Assembly: GCA_003168375.1 (NCBI GenBank)
Contig: PMSI01000001.1
Span: forward strand, 1,860,001 to 1,924,000
From: Vulcanimicrobiota bacterium
Lineage (GTDB): Bacteria; Vulcanimicrobiota; Vulcanimicrobiia; Vulcanimicrobiales; Vulcanimicrobiaceae
Direction: 5' to 3'
Length of the DNA: 64,000 bases
Of the stretch, positions 24,401-32,011 are shown piece after piece. A model generated the notes under the pieces. The model made no database searches, had not been told where the DNA came from, and saw only the letters and a list, made by a program, of their open reading frames with translations. A program made the position numbers and the translations under genes. Within the stretch, counting starts at the first letter, position 1; each line of letters starts with the position of its first letter.

Positions 24401-24928
24401 ATGCAGCAGACCACCGGCGTCGCGGTCCTCGCGACGCAGCTCGCCCAGACCGACCGCCGCGCGCTTTCACAGGCGTGGTACAGCGCGCTCCATTTCGCCG
24501 ACCGCTCCGTCGCCGCTACGCCGGCGGCCGGCGCAGCCGTGTCGCAGCGCTCGCAGCAGCGCGGGCTGTCGCTTGCGACTCCCGCGCCGCATCCCGCCGC
24601 CGAGTCGGTGCGGAGCGGTGGCCGCCCTTCGTCACGCGCCGCCGCTCCGCGCGCGACGAGCGCCGAAGCGCCCGAACGACGGATCGCGCGCAGCGACCTC
24701 GCGCGCCGCATCGAGCGCGGCCTGGCGCACCGCACGCCGCGTAACGGGGCCGCATCGTTCGCGATTCGCGCCGGCGGTGGGCGGATCCATCTGGTCGTTC
24801 GCTCCGATGGAGCGCGCACCCGCGTCGTCGCCGTCTGCGCGCCGCCGCTGCGCGAGCGCGTCGAACGTGCGCTCGCGCAGGCGCGCTTCGTGCTGGCCGG
24901 ACGCGGCGTCCGAACGGAGGTCGCGTGA
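24401..24928 (+). CDS. unassigned flagellar-cluster protein, possibly FliK-like
   Basis: A 175-residue protein with GGAGG about 12 bases before ATG 24401. The first 35 residues are helical; about 36-95 are Ala/Ser/Arg/Pro rich and probably disordered. The last 70 residues are globular (SFAIRAGGGRIHLVVRSDGA, then RERVERALAQARFVLAGRGV), with a beta-beta-helix pattern vaguely like the C-terminal domain of FliK or HrpP-type substrate-switch proteins. I cannot assign it confidently. It lies between the protease and the rod-like gene and is coupled to the latter. Confidence 0.6.
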   Translation: MQQTTGVAVLATQLAQTDRRALSQAWYSALHFADRSVAATPAAGAAVSQRSQQRGLSLATPAPHPAAESVRSGGRPSSRAAAPRATSAEAPERRIARSDLARRIERGLAHRTPRNGAASFAIRAGGGRIHLVVRSDGARTRVVAVCAPPLRERVERALAQARFVLAGRGVRTEVA

Positions 24929-25653
24929 TGAACGGCGCATCGCCGCTCGACGCCTACGAACGCGTCCTCTCGCGAGCGCAGGATCTGCGTGACGCGTTCC
25001 GAGCCGGGAGCGTGCCGCTCAACGCCGACGTGCTCACCGCGCCGCAGATCGTCCCCTCGAACGATCCGCTCAGCATCGTCCCGCCGCCCGGAGCATGGCT
25101 GATCACGCGCGGTGCCGATGGCGTACGCGCCTACGCGCGCGACGGCGCGCTCTCGCTCGACGACGGCGTGCTGCGTACGCGCGACGGCGCGGAGGTGTTG
25201 GGCTATCCCGGCGGCGACGCACGCGGTGCGGTGCCGGTGCCGCTGCGCGTCCCGGAGACCGATCGCGCGCTCGGACGCGCCGCCGCCGCGCGCGTCGAGG
25301 ACGACGGAACCGTTGCCTACCAGCGCGGCGCGATCGACCCGCGCACGGGGACGCGCAGTACCGAGCGTGTCGTGCTCGGCCGCCTCGCGCTCGCGCGGTT
25401 CCCGGCCGGGACGCAGCCGCAGCGGCTCGACACGGCGCGGGTCGCGGTTCCACCCGGTGTCGTCCCGCATCTCGGCACGCCGGCCGACGGAACGTTTCCC
25501 GCCGTCGCGACCTCGAGCCGCGACGCCGGTGCGGTCGACATCGCGGCCGGCGTCGCGCGGCTCGACGAAGCGTACCGCGCGTTCGAAGCGCTCGGCGCGG
25601 CGGTGAAGTCGCGTTCGAGCGTGCAGAAGACCGCCGTGGACCTGGTGAAGTGA
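24928..25653 (+). CDS. FlgF/FlgG-like distal rod (or short hook) protein
   Basis: A 241-residue protein. The middle carries the rod/hook pattern: AYARDGALSLDDGVLRTRDG followed by EVLGYPGGD (compare ytRdG-sf-ld--G-lvt-dG-pvlg), and VLGRLALARFPAGTQPQRLD. The C-terminus (AAGVARLDEAYRAFEALGAA and [11 protein letters not shown]) matches the axial-protein C-terminal helix. The canonical N-terminal NNIAN motif is lacking. ATG 24928, seven bases after CGGAGG, is preferred to the overlapping GTG 24925. It should extend the rod or act as a minimal hook. Confidence 0.75.
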   Translation: MNGASPLDAYERVLSRAQDLRDAFRAGSVPLNADVLTAPQIVPSNDPLSIVPPPGAWLITRGADGVRAYARDGALSLDDGVLRTRDGAEVLGYPGGDARGAVPVPLRVPETDRALGRAAAARVEDDGTVAYQRGAIDPRTGTRSTERVVLGRLALARFPAGTQPQRLDTARVAVPPGVVPHLGTPADGTFPAVATSSRDAGAVDIAAGVARLDEAYRAFEALGAAVKSRSSVQKTAVDLVK

Positions 25654-26441
25654 TTGCCGACGCGACCTTCGCTCCGGCGGACGGCGGAGTGCGGGCGCTG
25701 CGATTCATACCGCGTGCGTCGGTGCCGCTCGAAACGGCGTGCGTCGTCGCGAACGGGATCCGCGAGACGCTGCGGGAGCTGCTCGGCGAGTGCGACCTGG
25801 TGCTCGGGGAACCCTCGGCGCTCGGTCCACCCGCGTGGGCGCTGCTCGCGCACGAGTCGCTGCTGTTCCTCACCCGCGGGCGGCTGACCGACGTCGTGAT
25901 CGTCCTGCCGAAGCGCGACGCCCGGCGGTTGGTGCTGCGGGCGTTCGGAGAGGGCGACGAGCTCCCGGACGGCGCGTGCTCCGCGCTCGAGATGCACGCG
26001 CTGGAACGCATCGCGGCGCGCTGCGCCGCAGCGTTCGAGCCGCTCTGCCGCGGACGGGGCGAGGGCTCGCGGGCGGTTCGGGGACACGAGGTACCCGCGT
26101 GCACCGCCTACTTCGACCTGCGCGTTCGCTCGCCGCTGCCGCTGACGCTCGGTATCGGGATCGTCCGCGATCTGCCGGATCCGGGCCCCACCGCCACGCT
26201 CGCGCCGCGGACACTCGAAGCCGTCACCGTGGACCTGCGCGCCGTTTTTGCCGAAGGAATACTCGACGCGGCGGGCTTCGTTGAGCTCCGGCCGGGGTCG
26301 GTCGTCAAGCTGGAGACCAAGGTCGGCGCTCCGGCATCCTTGAATCTCGGAGCCGGGCGCCTCGCCACTGGGGTTGCCGGCGTCGTAGCTTCGCACACGG
26401 CCTTCCTGGTGCACGACGTCGCGACGGGAGTCCACGCATGA
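25650..26441 (+). CDS. FliM/SctQ-like SpoA-domain protein
   Basis: A 263-residue protein upstream of fliN. The last 70 residues ([20 protein letters not shown] onward) form a SpoA domain, as in FliM, FliN and SctQ. The N-terminal 180 residues are divergent, with a helical middle ([18 protein letters not shown]) and beta regions; the FliM GGXG FliG-binding motif is not visible. With FliN it should build the cytoplasmic ring or pods. Loss of FliG-type contacts fits the absence of a full FliG. GTG overlaps the previous stop. Confidence 0.72.
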   Translation: MIADATFAPADGGVRALRFIPRASVPLETACVVANGIRETLRELLGECDLVLGEPSALGPPAWALLAHESLLFLTRGRLTDVVIVLPKRDARRLVLRAFGEGDELPDGACSALEMHALERIAARCAAAFEPLCRGRGEGSRAVRGHEVPACTAYFDLRVRSPLPLTLGIGIVRDLPDPGPTATLAPRTLEAVTVDLRAVFAEGILDAAGFVELRPGSVVKLETKVGAPASLNLGAGRLATGVAGVVASHTAFLVHDVATGVHA

Positions 26442-26695
26442 TCATGACCGAGCAAGGCAAGAACCTCGACCTCCTGATGAACGTGCCGCTGAAGGTGACG
26501 GCGGAGCTCGGCACGTGCAAGATGCTGGTCCGGGACATCCTCAAGCTCGGCACGGGCTCGATCGTCGAACTCGACCGCTTGGCCGGCGGCCCGGTCGACC
26601 TGCTCGTCAACGATCGACTGGTGGCGCGCGGCGAGGTCGTCGCGATCGACGAGAACTTCGGCGTCCGCATCACCGAGCTCATCGAAAAACCCTAG
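26438..26695 (+). CDS. fliN: FliN switch/C-ring protein
   Basis: An 85-residue SpoA-domain protein: [60 protein letters not shown] and FGVRITELI cover the whole FliN core. The N-terminal extension found in longer FliN proteins is absent. It assembles with FliM-type proteins at the base of the export apparatus and docks FliH-FliI. Its ATG overlaps the preceding TGA. Confidence 0.95.
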   Translation: MIMTEQGKNLDLLMNVPLKVTAELGTCKMLVRDILKLGTGSIVELDRLAGGPVDLLVNDRLVARGEVVAIDENFGVRITELIEKP

Positions 26696-26711
26696 CGCTC
26701 CGCAGAGCGCT
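26694..26711 (+). terminator. short hairpin after fliN
   Basis: AGCGCTC-CGCA-GAGCGCT, a 7-bp stem with a four-base loop, begins on the fliN stop. There is no T tract, so it is a weak terminator or attenuator candidate between fliN and the lipoprotein gene. Confidence 0.3.
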
Positions 26712-26738
26712 TGCGTAATCTCCCGACGGAGGGTGTGT

Positions 26739-27062
26739 TTGCGAAGCCTGAAATTCGTCGTCCTCGGTATCGTACCGATCGCCATGCTCAGCGCGTGCGG
26801 GCATGCCGGCGGTCCCGGCGTCACGCGCGAAGTGCGCGACGCCGCGCGGCGCGGTGATCTCGCCGCGTTCACGATCGTGACGAACGCGATCCGGGCGAAC
26901 GCGCTGCCGTCCGGAACGCGCCTGTACCGCATCGACACGCCGGGCGCGTGCGGGGCGAGCAACGCCGTCGTTCGCTCGTGCTACTCGATCGTGCCGGTTC
27001 TCCCGGGCAAGACGCCGCCGGTCGACGTCAGTCGCGCAACCGCGACCTACGCGGTGCCGTAA
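26739..27062 (+). CDS. small lipoprotein
   Basis: A 107-residue lipoprotein starting at TTG 26739, five bases after GGAGGG; GTG 26733 would overlap that site. The signal peptide is RSLKFVVLGIVPIAMLSAC with the lipobox LSAC (Cys20). The mature part is a small soluble domain with two further cysteines (GACGASN, RSCYSIV) that may form a disulphide. Family not recognised. Located between fliN and fliP, it could be a periplasmic or outer-membrane part of the secretion system, but position is the only argument. Confidence 0.72.
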   Translation: MRSLKFVVLGIVPIAMLSACGHAGGPGVTREVRDAARRGDLAAFTIVTNAIRANALPSGTRLYRIDTPGACGASNAVVRSCYSIVPVLPGKTPPVDVSRATATYAVP

Positions 27063-27108
27063 CAACGCGGCTACGGCTCCGATCGCGAGTGGGCGCAGGA
27101 TCGGCCGT

Positions 27109-27768
27109 ATGGACGACCTTTTCCGCATCGCCCAGCACCCGCACTCGGCGCTGCCGCTCGACGTTCTCGCGGGTCTGACGCTGCTTTCGGTCGCGCCGTT
27201 CGTGCTGGTGCTCTCGACCTCGTTCGTGCGGATCGTCGTCGTCCTATCGCTGGTCCGCTCGGCGATCGGCGCCGCGATGCTTCCGCCGAACGCGGTGCTG
27301 ACCGGTCTGGCGCTCGTCCTGACGTTCGTCGTGATGACGCCCACCTTCGAAGCGGTGCAGCGCGATGCGATTCGGCCGTACGCCGCGGGCAGGCTCACGC
27401 AGTCGGCGTTTCTCGATCGCGCGAGCCGCCCGCTGCGAGCGTTCATGCTGCGGCAGACCAAGGCGCGCGATCTCAACGTCTTCGCGCGCGTCGCGCATCG
27501 GCCCGAGGCTGAGCCGGCGACGGACGCGCCAATGACCGTCGTGATCCCGGCCTTCGTCGTCGGCGAGCTGCGGTCGGCGTTCGCGATCGGCGTCGCGCTC
27601 TATCTGCCGTTCGTCGCGATCGACCTCGCCGTCGCTGCGATCCTGATGGGGCTCGGAATGGTCATGTTGAGCCCGCCGGTGATCTCGCTGCCGTGCAAGC
27701 TGCTGCTGTTCGTCATGGTCGACGGCTGGGCGCTGGTCTGCAACGGCGTCGTCCAAAGCTTTCGTTAG
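27109..27768 (+). CDS. fliP: FliP export gate protein
   Basis: A 219-residue inner-membrane protein. TM1 region LTLLSVAPFVLVLSTSFVRI, TM2 LVLTFVVMTPTFEAV, the charged DRASRPLRAFMLRQTKARDL segment and the C-terminal signature LPFVAIDLAVAAILMGLGMV-MLSPPVISLPCKLL are all typical of FliP/SctR. Five copies form the helical export gate with FliQ and FliR. No cleaved signal peptide of the long enterobacterial type is seen. fliQ follows only 3.2 kb later, after unrelated genes. Confidence 0.96.
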   Translation: MDDLFRIAQHPHSALPLDVLAGLTLLSVAPFVLVLSTSFVRIVVVLSLVRSAIGAAMLPPNAVLTGLALVLTFVVMTPTFEAVQRDAIRPYAAGRLTQSAFLDRASRPLRAFMLRQTKARDLNVFARVAHRPEAEPATDAPMTVVIPAFVVGELRSAFAIGVALYLPFVAIDLAVAAILMGLGMVMLSPPVISLPCKLLLFVMVDGWALVCNGVVQSFR

Positions 27769-27777
27769 AAGCGTCGG

Positions 27778-28338
27778 CTATGCGAGCAGCGCCTTTGCGC
27801 CGGCGTTCGTCGTGACGAACAGTGCGCGCGCGACGGCCTCCGGCGTGCATCCATCGTTTCCGCCGAGCGACATCGTTATGAGACACAGTTGCGCTTCGGC
27901 GAGATATGCCGCGATGAGCCGAGGCGGGAGGAGCGGCGTCGCACTGCGCCGCCTCACGCAGAGCTCCGCGATCCGCGCTTCGAACAACTCGGCCAAGAAG
28001 CGTTGCACGACGCGGCGAGACGGTCCGAGCAGGATCATCCCGGTCATCGCCCGGCTCTCCCACATGTGGCGGACCACGAACTCGAGATCGGCCGACGGAC
28101 GGTTCGCGGTGATCGTATCCGCCAGCGGCGCCAAGAGGAACGCGAGCGTCTCGCGCAAGACGTCTTCTTTGTTCTGAAAGTGCTCGTAGAACGTCGAACG
28201 GCCGACGTTCGCGCGCTCGATGATGCCGCGGACCGACAGCCGAGCGTACCCGCGCTCGAACAGGAGCGCTCGAAACGCGGCAATGACGTCTTGCCGCGTC
28301 CGTTCCACGCGGCGGCCGGGCTTCGTCGAGCTGCTCAC
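27778..28338 (-). CDS. TetR-family transcriptional regulator
   Basis: About 186 residues from GTG 28338 (a longer start at GTG 28389 would run through the operator). The N-terminal helix-turn-helix is classical: RTRQDVIAAFRALLFERGYA, SVRGIIERANVGRSTFYEHF and FQNKEDVLRETLAFLL. The C-terminal ligand domain is TetR-C-like and unassigned. It is divergent from the adjacent membrane protein gene, with a palindrome between them, so it most likely represses that gene and itself. Confidence 0.92.
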   Translation of the reverse strand: MSSSTKPGRRVERTRQDVIAAFRALLFERGYARLSVRGIIERANVGRSTFYEHFQNKEDVLRETLAFLLAPLADTITANRPSADLEFVVRHMWESRAMTGMILLGPSRRVVQRFLAELFEARIAELCVRRRSATPLLPPRLIAAYLAEAQLCLITMSLGGNDGCTPEAVARALFVTTNAGAKALLA

Positions 28339-28372
28339 GGCGTATCTCCCGATGCGGACACTTGGGGGCCGA

Positions 28373-28388
28373 TGTCCGGAATCGGACA
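28373..28388. promoter_or_regulatory. TetR operator candidate
   Basis: TGTCCG-GAAT-CGGACA, a perfect 6-bp inverted repeat with a four-base spacer, between tetR and the divergent membrane protein gene. A further CGGACA half site lies 20 bases to the left (28354-28360 region). Confidence 0.6.
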
Positions 28389-28466
28389 CCGCACCACGAT
28401 GCGCCGGTCGATCTGCACGGCCATCTGATAGGCTCAGGACATCTTCAACCCAGGAGGTGCTTCTGC

Positions 28467-29150
28467 ATGCAGCAGCTCGATACGCGCAGCCCAGCCGCGC
28501 TCGTTCCGGGCGGGCGCGTCGCGGGAGTCGTGATCCTCGCGTCCGCCGTGCTCGCGCTGGGGGCGATCGCGCGTCACCCGACGGTCGGTACGGCGCGAGG
28601 TTCGGCCGACGTTCTCGGTCAGCTCGCCGCGCTCAGCACTGTCGACGAAGTCGTCCATGGCGCCCTCATCGTGCTGATTGGCGGGCTGCTCTTCGGCTTC
28701 ACGGTGTTTTCGCAGCGATGTGGTCTGCACCGCGGGTTCGTTGTCTTCGGTCTGATCGGCTTTGCCGTCGCATCCGCCGGCATGATCGGTGCAGCATTGA
28801 TCGACGGATTCCTGATCCCAGCGCTTGCGTCTCGCTATGCCGGTGCGTCGCCCCAGAGCATCGACACCGCGCTGCACGTGATCGCCGCGGCCGCCGCCGC
28901 GATCCAGATCCTCTCGAAGTTCGCGATCGCGGTCACCGCCGTCGCCGTCGCGTCGTGGTCGGTCGGGCTCGTGCGCTCGACCGGTACGCTGCGGACGGCC
29001 GGCTTCGTCGGGCTCGCATCGGCGGTCGTGTCGGTGGTCATCCTGATCTCGACCCCCCACCTCAACCCGCACAGCCTCGGCATCATCGTCGGCCTCCAGT
29101 CGATCTGGTACGCGACGATCGGAATCTTGCTGATGCGGGGTGATCTCTGA
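28467..29150 (+). CDS. six-helix membrane protein, DUF4386-like
   Basis: A 227-residue membrane protein with AGGAGG eight or nine bases before ATG 28467. About six hydrophobic helices are visible (VAGVVILASAVLALGAIA, ALIVLIGGLLFGFTVF, GFVVFGLIGFAVASAGMIGA, ALHVIAAAAAAIQILSKFAI, AGFVGLASAVVSVVILIS, SIWYATIGILLM). The layout resembles DUF4386-type proteins, function unknown. Regulation by the divergent TetR protein is likely. It may be a small efflux or stress-response membrane protein, but no transport signature is seen. Confidence 0.75.
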   Translation: MQQLDTRSPAALVPGGRVAGVVILASAVLALGAIARHPTVGTARGSADVLGQLAALSTVDEVVHGALIVLIGGLLFGFTVFSQRCGLHRGFVVFGLIGFAVASAGMIGAALIDGFLIPALASRYAGASPQSIDTALHVIAAAAAAIQILSKFAIAVTAVAVASWSVGLVRSTGTLRTAGFVGLASAVVSVVILISTPHLNPHSLGIIVGLQSIWYATIGILLMRGDL

Positions 29151-29245
29151 ATCGCGTCTGACCCGCTTTGTCCAAAGCGCTCCATGGCGGGCGCGATGGA
29201 CACGGCGGCAGTGGGCTTTCACGGAGCGCCGGGGAATGAGCCGGG

Positions 29246-30124
29246 GTGAAGATCGCTGAGAAGCTGGGGACCCGGCGGCCGTTCTTTTCGTTCGAGTTTT
29301 TTCCGCCCAAGAGCGACGAGGCGGAGAAGAACCTGTTTCGGACGATCGAGAGCCTCAAGCCGCTGGACCCCGGGTTCGTCTCGATTACCTACGGCGCGGG
29401 CGGCTCGACGCGCACCCGCACCGTCGACATCGCGAAGCGACTGCGGACCGAGGCCGGCTTCGACGTCATGGCGCACGTGACGTGTGCCGGCGCGACCGCC
29501 GGCGAGCTGCGCGAGCTGCTCGGCGACCTGCGCCGGGGCGGGATCGAGAACATCATGGCGCTGCGCGGCGATCCGCCGCGCGGCAGCGAGACTTTCGTCG
29601 CTGCCGAAGGCGGCTTCCGCTATGCCAGCGACCTGATCGCGCTACTCAAGGCCGAGTTCTCGTTCTGCGTCGGCGGCGCGTGCTACCCCGAGACGCATCC
29701 GGAAGCCCCGAGCCAAGGCGCCGACCTCGCCGCGCTCTCCACCAAGGTGCGCACCGGCGCGGAGTTCCTGGTCACACAGCTATTCTTCGACAACGCGCGC
29801 TACGTCGAGTTCGTCGATCGCGCGCGCAGCTGGGGGATCAGCGTGCCGATCCTTCCCGGCATCATGCCGATCACCAACTACGAGCAGATCGACCGCTTCA
29901 CGCGCCAGTGCGGCGCCACGATCCCGCCGAGTCTGCGCGCCGAGCTCGAGCTGCGCAAGGACGATCCCGACGCGATCGTCGACCTCGGCGTCGCGTACAT
30001 GACGCTGCAGGTCGCCGATCTGCTCGCGCGCGGCGCGCCCGGCGTCCACTTCTACACGCTGAACCGCTCGCCCGCAACCCGCGCCGTCGTCTCGGCATTG
30101 ATGGCCGCCCGCCGCGCGTGGTGA
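29246..30124 (+). CDS. metF: methylenetetrahydrofolate reductase
   Basis: A 292-residue TIM-barrel flavoprotein. FFSFEFFPPKSDEAEKNLF is the N-terminal signature with the catalytic Glu. FVSITYGAGGSTRTRTVDIA, VMAHVTCAGATAGELRELL, ENIMALRGDPPRG and LVTQLFFDNARYVEFVDRAR cover the FAD and folate site. It reduces 5,10-methylene-THF to 5-methyl-THF for methionine synthesis. GTG start. It interrupts the flagellar cluster without functional connection. No riboswitch is recognisable in the 95-base leader. Confidence 0.96.
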   Translation: MKIAEKLGTRRPFFSFEFFPPKSDEAEKNLFRTIESLKPLDPGFVSITYGAGGSTRTRTVDIAKRLRTEAGFDVMAHVTCAGATAGELRELLGDLRRGGIENIMALRGDPPRGSETFVAAEGGFRYASDLIALLKAEFSFCVGGACYPETHPEAPSQGADLAALSTKVRTGAEFLVTQLFFDNARYVEFVDRARSWGISVPILPGIMPITNYEQIDRFTRQCGATIPPSLRAELELRKDDPDAIVDLGVAYMTLQVADLLARGAPGVHFYTLNRSPATRAVVSALMAARRAW

Positions 30125-30161
30125 TCACCACGGCGTAACGGTCGCGTCATATTGGCGTGCA

Positions 30162-30764
30162 ATGATTGAAGGCGTGTCAGTTCGGTTCTGGATGGCCGCC
30201 GTAGTCGTGGCGGCCGTGTCGATGGCGCATCGCCCGGCTACATGTCCACGACGAGCGCCGGATCGTAACGACCCATCGGCGATCCACCCACGGGACGGCC
30301 AAGTGGATATGGCTTTCGTCTATGACTCGGCAACACGCTTCAATGAATGCATCATCGGCAATCTAGACGCGATCGATGCTGCTTTGACGGGGATATTGGC
30401 GGGTGCCGTAGCGATCGCCGTATTTACTATCGAAAAGATCATACATGTCGCGACACTTGCGGAGCGCGCTGCAATTGTGCTGCTCGCGGCTTCCATCGCC
30501 TGTTGCGCGGTCGGCTATCTCGTGGGTTTCACAAGTCGGGTCAGCAATCGGGACGGCGTGCGTCCTCGAGCATTTTTCGGCGACTTGACGATGCGACCGC
30601 GAGAGGCGATGCTCGGAGCCGTGCAGGCCCTCATTGCTGCATCAGAAACGAACCTTAGCGTTCGGCTATGCAAACGCATCCTGGCAGGTTGCGCCGTAAC
30701 TTTCTTGGTCGCAGCCGTAGTGATCGTTGCTGTCGTTCAATCAGAAGGCGGTATGGTACACTAA
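30162..30764 (+). CDS. Pycsar-effector/SLATT-like membrane protein
   Basis: A 200-residue membrane protein with visibly lower GC than its neighbours; ATG 30309 is an alternative start giving 151 residues and a cleaner fold. From there: a soluble helix (ATRFNECIIGNLDAIDAA), a TM hairpin (LTGILAGAVAIAVFTIEKII and AAIVLLAASIACCAVGYLVG), a cytoplasmic segment (RAFFGDLTMRPREAMLGAVQ, ASETNLSVRLCKR) and a final TM helix. This order resembles the DUF5706/Pycsar effector TM and SLATT families. It is coupled (TAATG) to a 67-residue protein. Function in defence is inference only. Confidence 0.6.
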   Translation: MIEGVSVRFWMAAVVVAAVSMAHRPATCPRRAPDRNDPSAIHPRDGQVDMAFVYDSATRFNECIIGNLDAIDAALTGILAGAVAIAVFTIEKIIHVATLAERAAIVLLAASIACCAVGYLVGFTSRVSNRDGVRPRAFFGDLTMRPREAMLGAVQALIAASETNLSVRLCKRILAGCAVTFLVAAVVIVAVVQSEGGMVH

Positions 30765-30967
30765 TGTCCATGGAAAGAGACGACACCGACAAGGAATTCA
30801 CGTTCGACGAGGGTTTCAAAGAACTTGGCGAGCGCATCCGAAAAGCGGATGGCATCGTTCCGCTCAAGGCGGGTGAGATCCGGCCGCCGGACTTCTATCT
30901 CGTCAATCACTACTTGGGACGCGGCCGTAAGCCGCTGCCGCCGCCGAAGAATCAGGCGAAGAGCTAA
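30764..30967 (+). CDS. small soluble protein paired with the membrane protein
   Basis: A 67-residue acidic-then-basic protein (MERDDTDKEFTFDEGFKELG, ending GRGRKPLPPPKNQAKS). Its start overlaps the upstream stop, so the two are a unit. No family is recognised. It could be a regulator or partner of the membrane protein. Codon use and GC match its partner rather than the flagellar genes. Confidence 0.6.
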   Translation: MSMERDDTDKEFTFDEGFKELGERIRKADGIVPLKAGEIRPPDFYLVNHYLGRGRKPLPPPKNQAKS

Positions 30968-31013
30968 CAGGCCAGCAACGCTCCGGTAACACACGCCCGG
31001 ATATGCTGGGCGT

Positions 31014-31280
31014 GTGGATGGATTCGACGGTCTCCTGCGCGATGCGCTGCTCGTCACGGCGCTGCTGACGCTGCCGGTGCTCATCGTCGCGACGGTCGTC
31101 GGGGCGAGCGTTGCGATCGTGCAAGCGGCGACGCAGGTGCAGGAACAGACGCTGACGATGCTGCCGAAGATCCTGGCCGTCGGCGCGGTGATCGTCCTGT
31201 TCGGACAGTTCGGGATGCAGCTCTGCGCGCAGCTGCTCCACGAGGTCGTCGCGCGGATGCCGCTGCTGGCGAGGGGCTGA
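31014..31280 (+). CDS. fliQ: FliQ export gate protein
   Basis: An 88-residue protein with two transmembrane helices: LLVTALLTLPVLIVATVVGA and MLPKILAVGAVIVLFGQFGM, joined by the conserved VAIVQAATQVQEQTLT loop characteristic of FliQ/SctS. It forms the outer part of the FliPQR gate. GTG start. It begins the second flagellar block, 46 bases after the lower-GC cassette. Confidence 0.95.
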   Translation: MDGFDGLLRDALLVTALLTLPVLIVATVVGASVAIVQAATQVQEQTLTMLPKILAVGAVIVLFGQFGMQLCAQLLHEVVARMPLLARG

Positions 31281-31282
31281 TC

Positions 31283-32011
31283 GTGGCGCCGTTCGACGCG
31301 ACGGCGTGGCTGGTGTTCGCACGCTCCGCCGGACTGGTCGCGCGCGCGCCGGGTTTCTCGCATCCGTCGGTGCCGCCGCCGGTACGCGCCGGGTTCGCGC
31401 TGGCGCTCGCGTTCGCGGTCGCGCCGACGGTCCGGTCCGGTCGTGAGCTTGGTTTAGGGGCGTTCACCGTCGCGTTGGCCGGTGATTTCGCGATCGGCGC
31501 GGCGATCGGGTTCGGTGCGTCGCTACTGTACGACGGAGCGTACTTCGCGGGCCGCACCATCGACGACTACCTCGGCGTGCGCGGCAGCGTGCCGGGTGCG
31601 AACGTGGCGAGCGCGCAGGCGTTCGGGCGGCTGTGGTCGTCCGTGTTCCTGGCTGCGTTCGTGCTGCTCGACGGCTGGGTGCCGGTCGTGCGCGCGTTCG
31701 CGGACTCGTTCGCGCACGTCGCGCCGGGTGGTGTCATCGCCGGCGAGGGCTGGATGGCGTTCGCGCTCGCGCTTCCCGCGACGGTTCTGCGGGCGGTGTT
31801 CGCGGTCGCCGCTCCGGCGATCGCAGTCGCGGCGGCGCTCCAGCTCGCGCTCGCCGCGGTTGCGCGAGTGGTGCCGCGCTTCTCGAGCTTCACGCTCGCG
31901 TTTCCGGCCGTGTTCGCGGCCGCGCTGATCGTGACGCTGTCGACCGTCTCGGTTCTGGCGCCGCTCGGTGCGCGTCCGTGGCTGGTGTTGCCGTGGAGTG
32001 CAGCGCGGTGA
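31283..32011 (+). CDS. fliR: FliR export gate protein
   Basis: A 242-residue membrane protein with about six helices. VFARSAGLVARAPGFSHPSV followed by PPPVRAGFALALAFAVAP matches the FliR/SctT N-terminus. GDFAIGAAIGFGASLLYDGA and YFAGRTIDDYLGVRGS correspond to the conserved central helices, although the usual GxxxD..MGF motif is altered. One copy completes the FliP5Q4R1 gate. GTG start two bases after fliQ; stop overlaps flhB. Confidence 0.9.
   Translation: MAPFDATAWLVFARSAGLVARAPGFSHPSVPPPVRAGFALALAFAVAPTVRSGRELGLGAFTVALAGDFAIGAAIGFGASLLYDGAYFAGRTIDDYLGVRGSVPGANVASAQAFGRLWSSVFLAAFVLLDGWVPVVRAFADSFAHVAPGGVIAGEGWMAFALALPATVLRAVFAVAAPAIAVAAALQLALAAVARVVPRFSSFTLAFPAVFAAALIVTLSTVSVLAPLGARPWLVLPWSAAR

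Noticed and set aside
29151-29245. A SAM or SAH riboswitch before metF
   Set aside because: The 95-base leader shows no recognisable conserved core; only the short GC-rich pairings expected at this composition are present.
30162-30967. A Pycsar system with the cyclase at 16347-18128
   Set aside because: The cyclase is 12 kb away on the other strand, has GAF-PAS architecture typical of signalling and is adjacent to flagellar genes; linkage is not supported.
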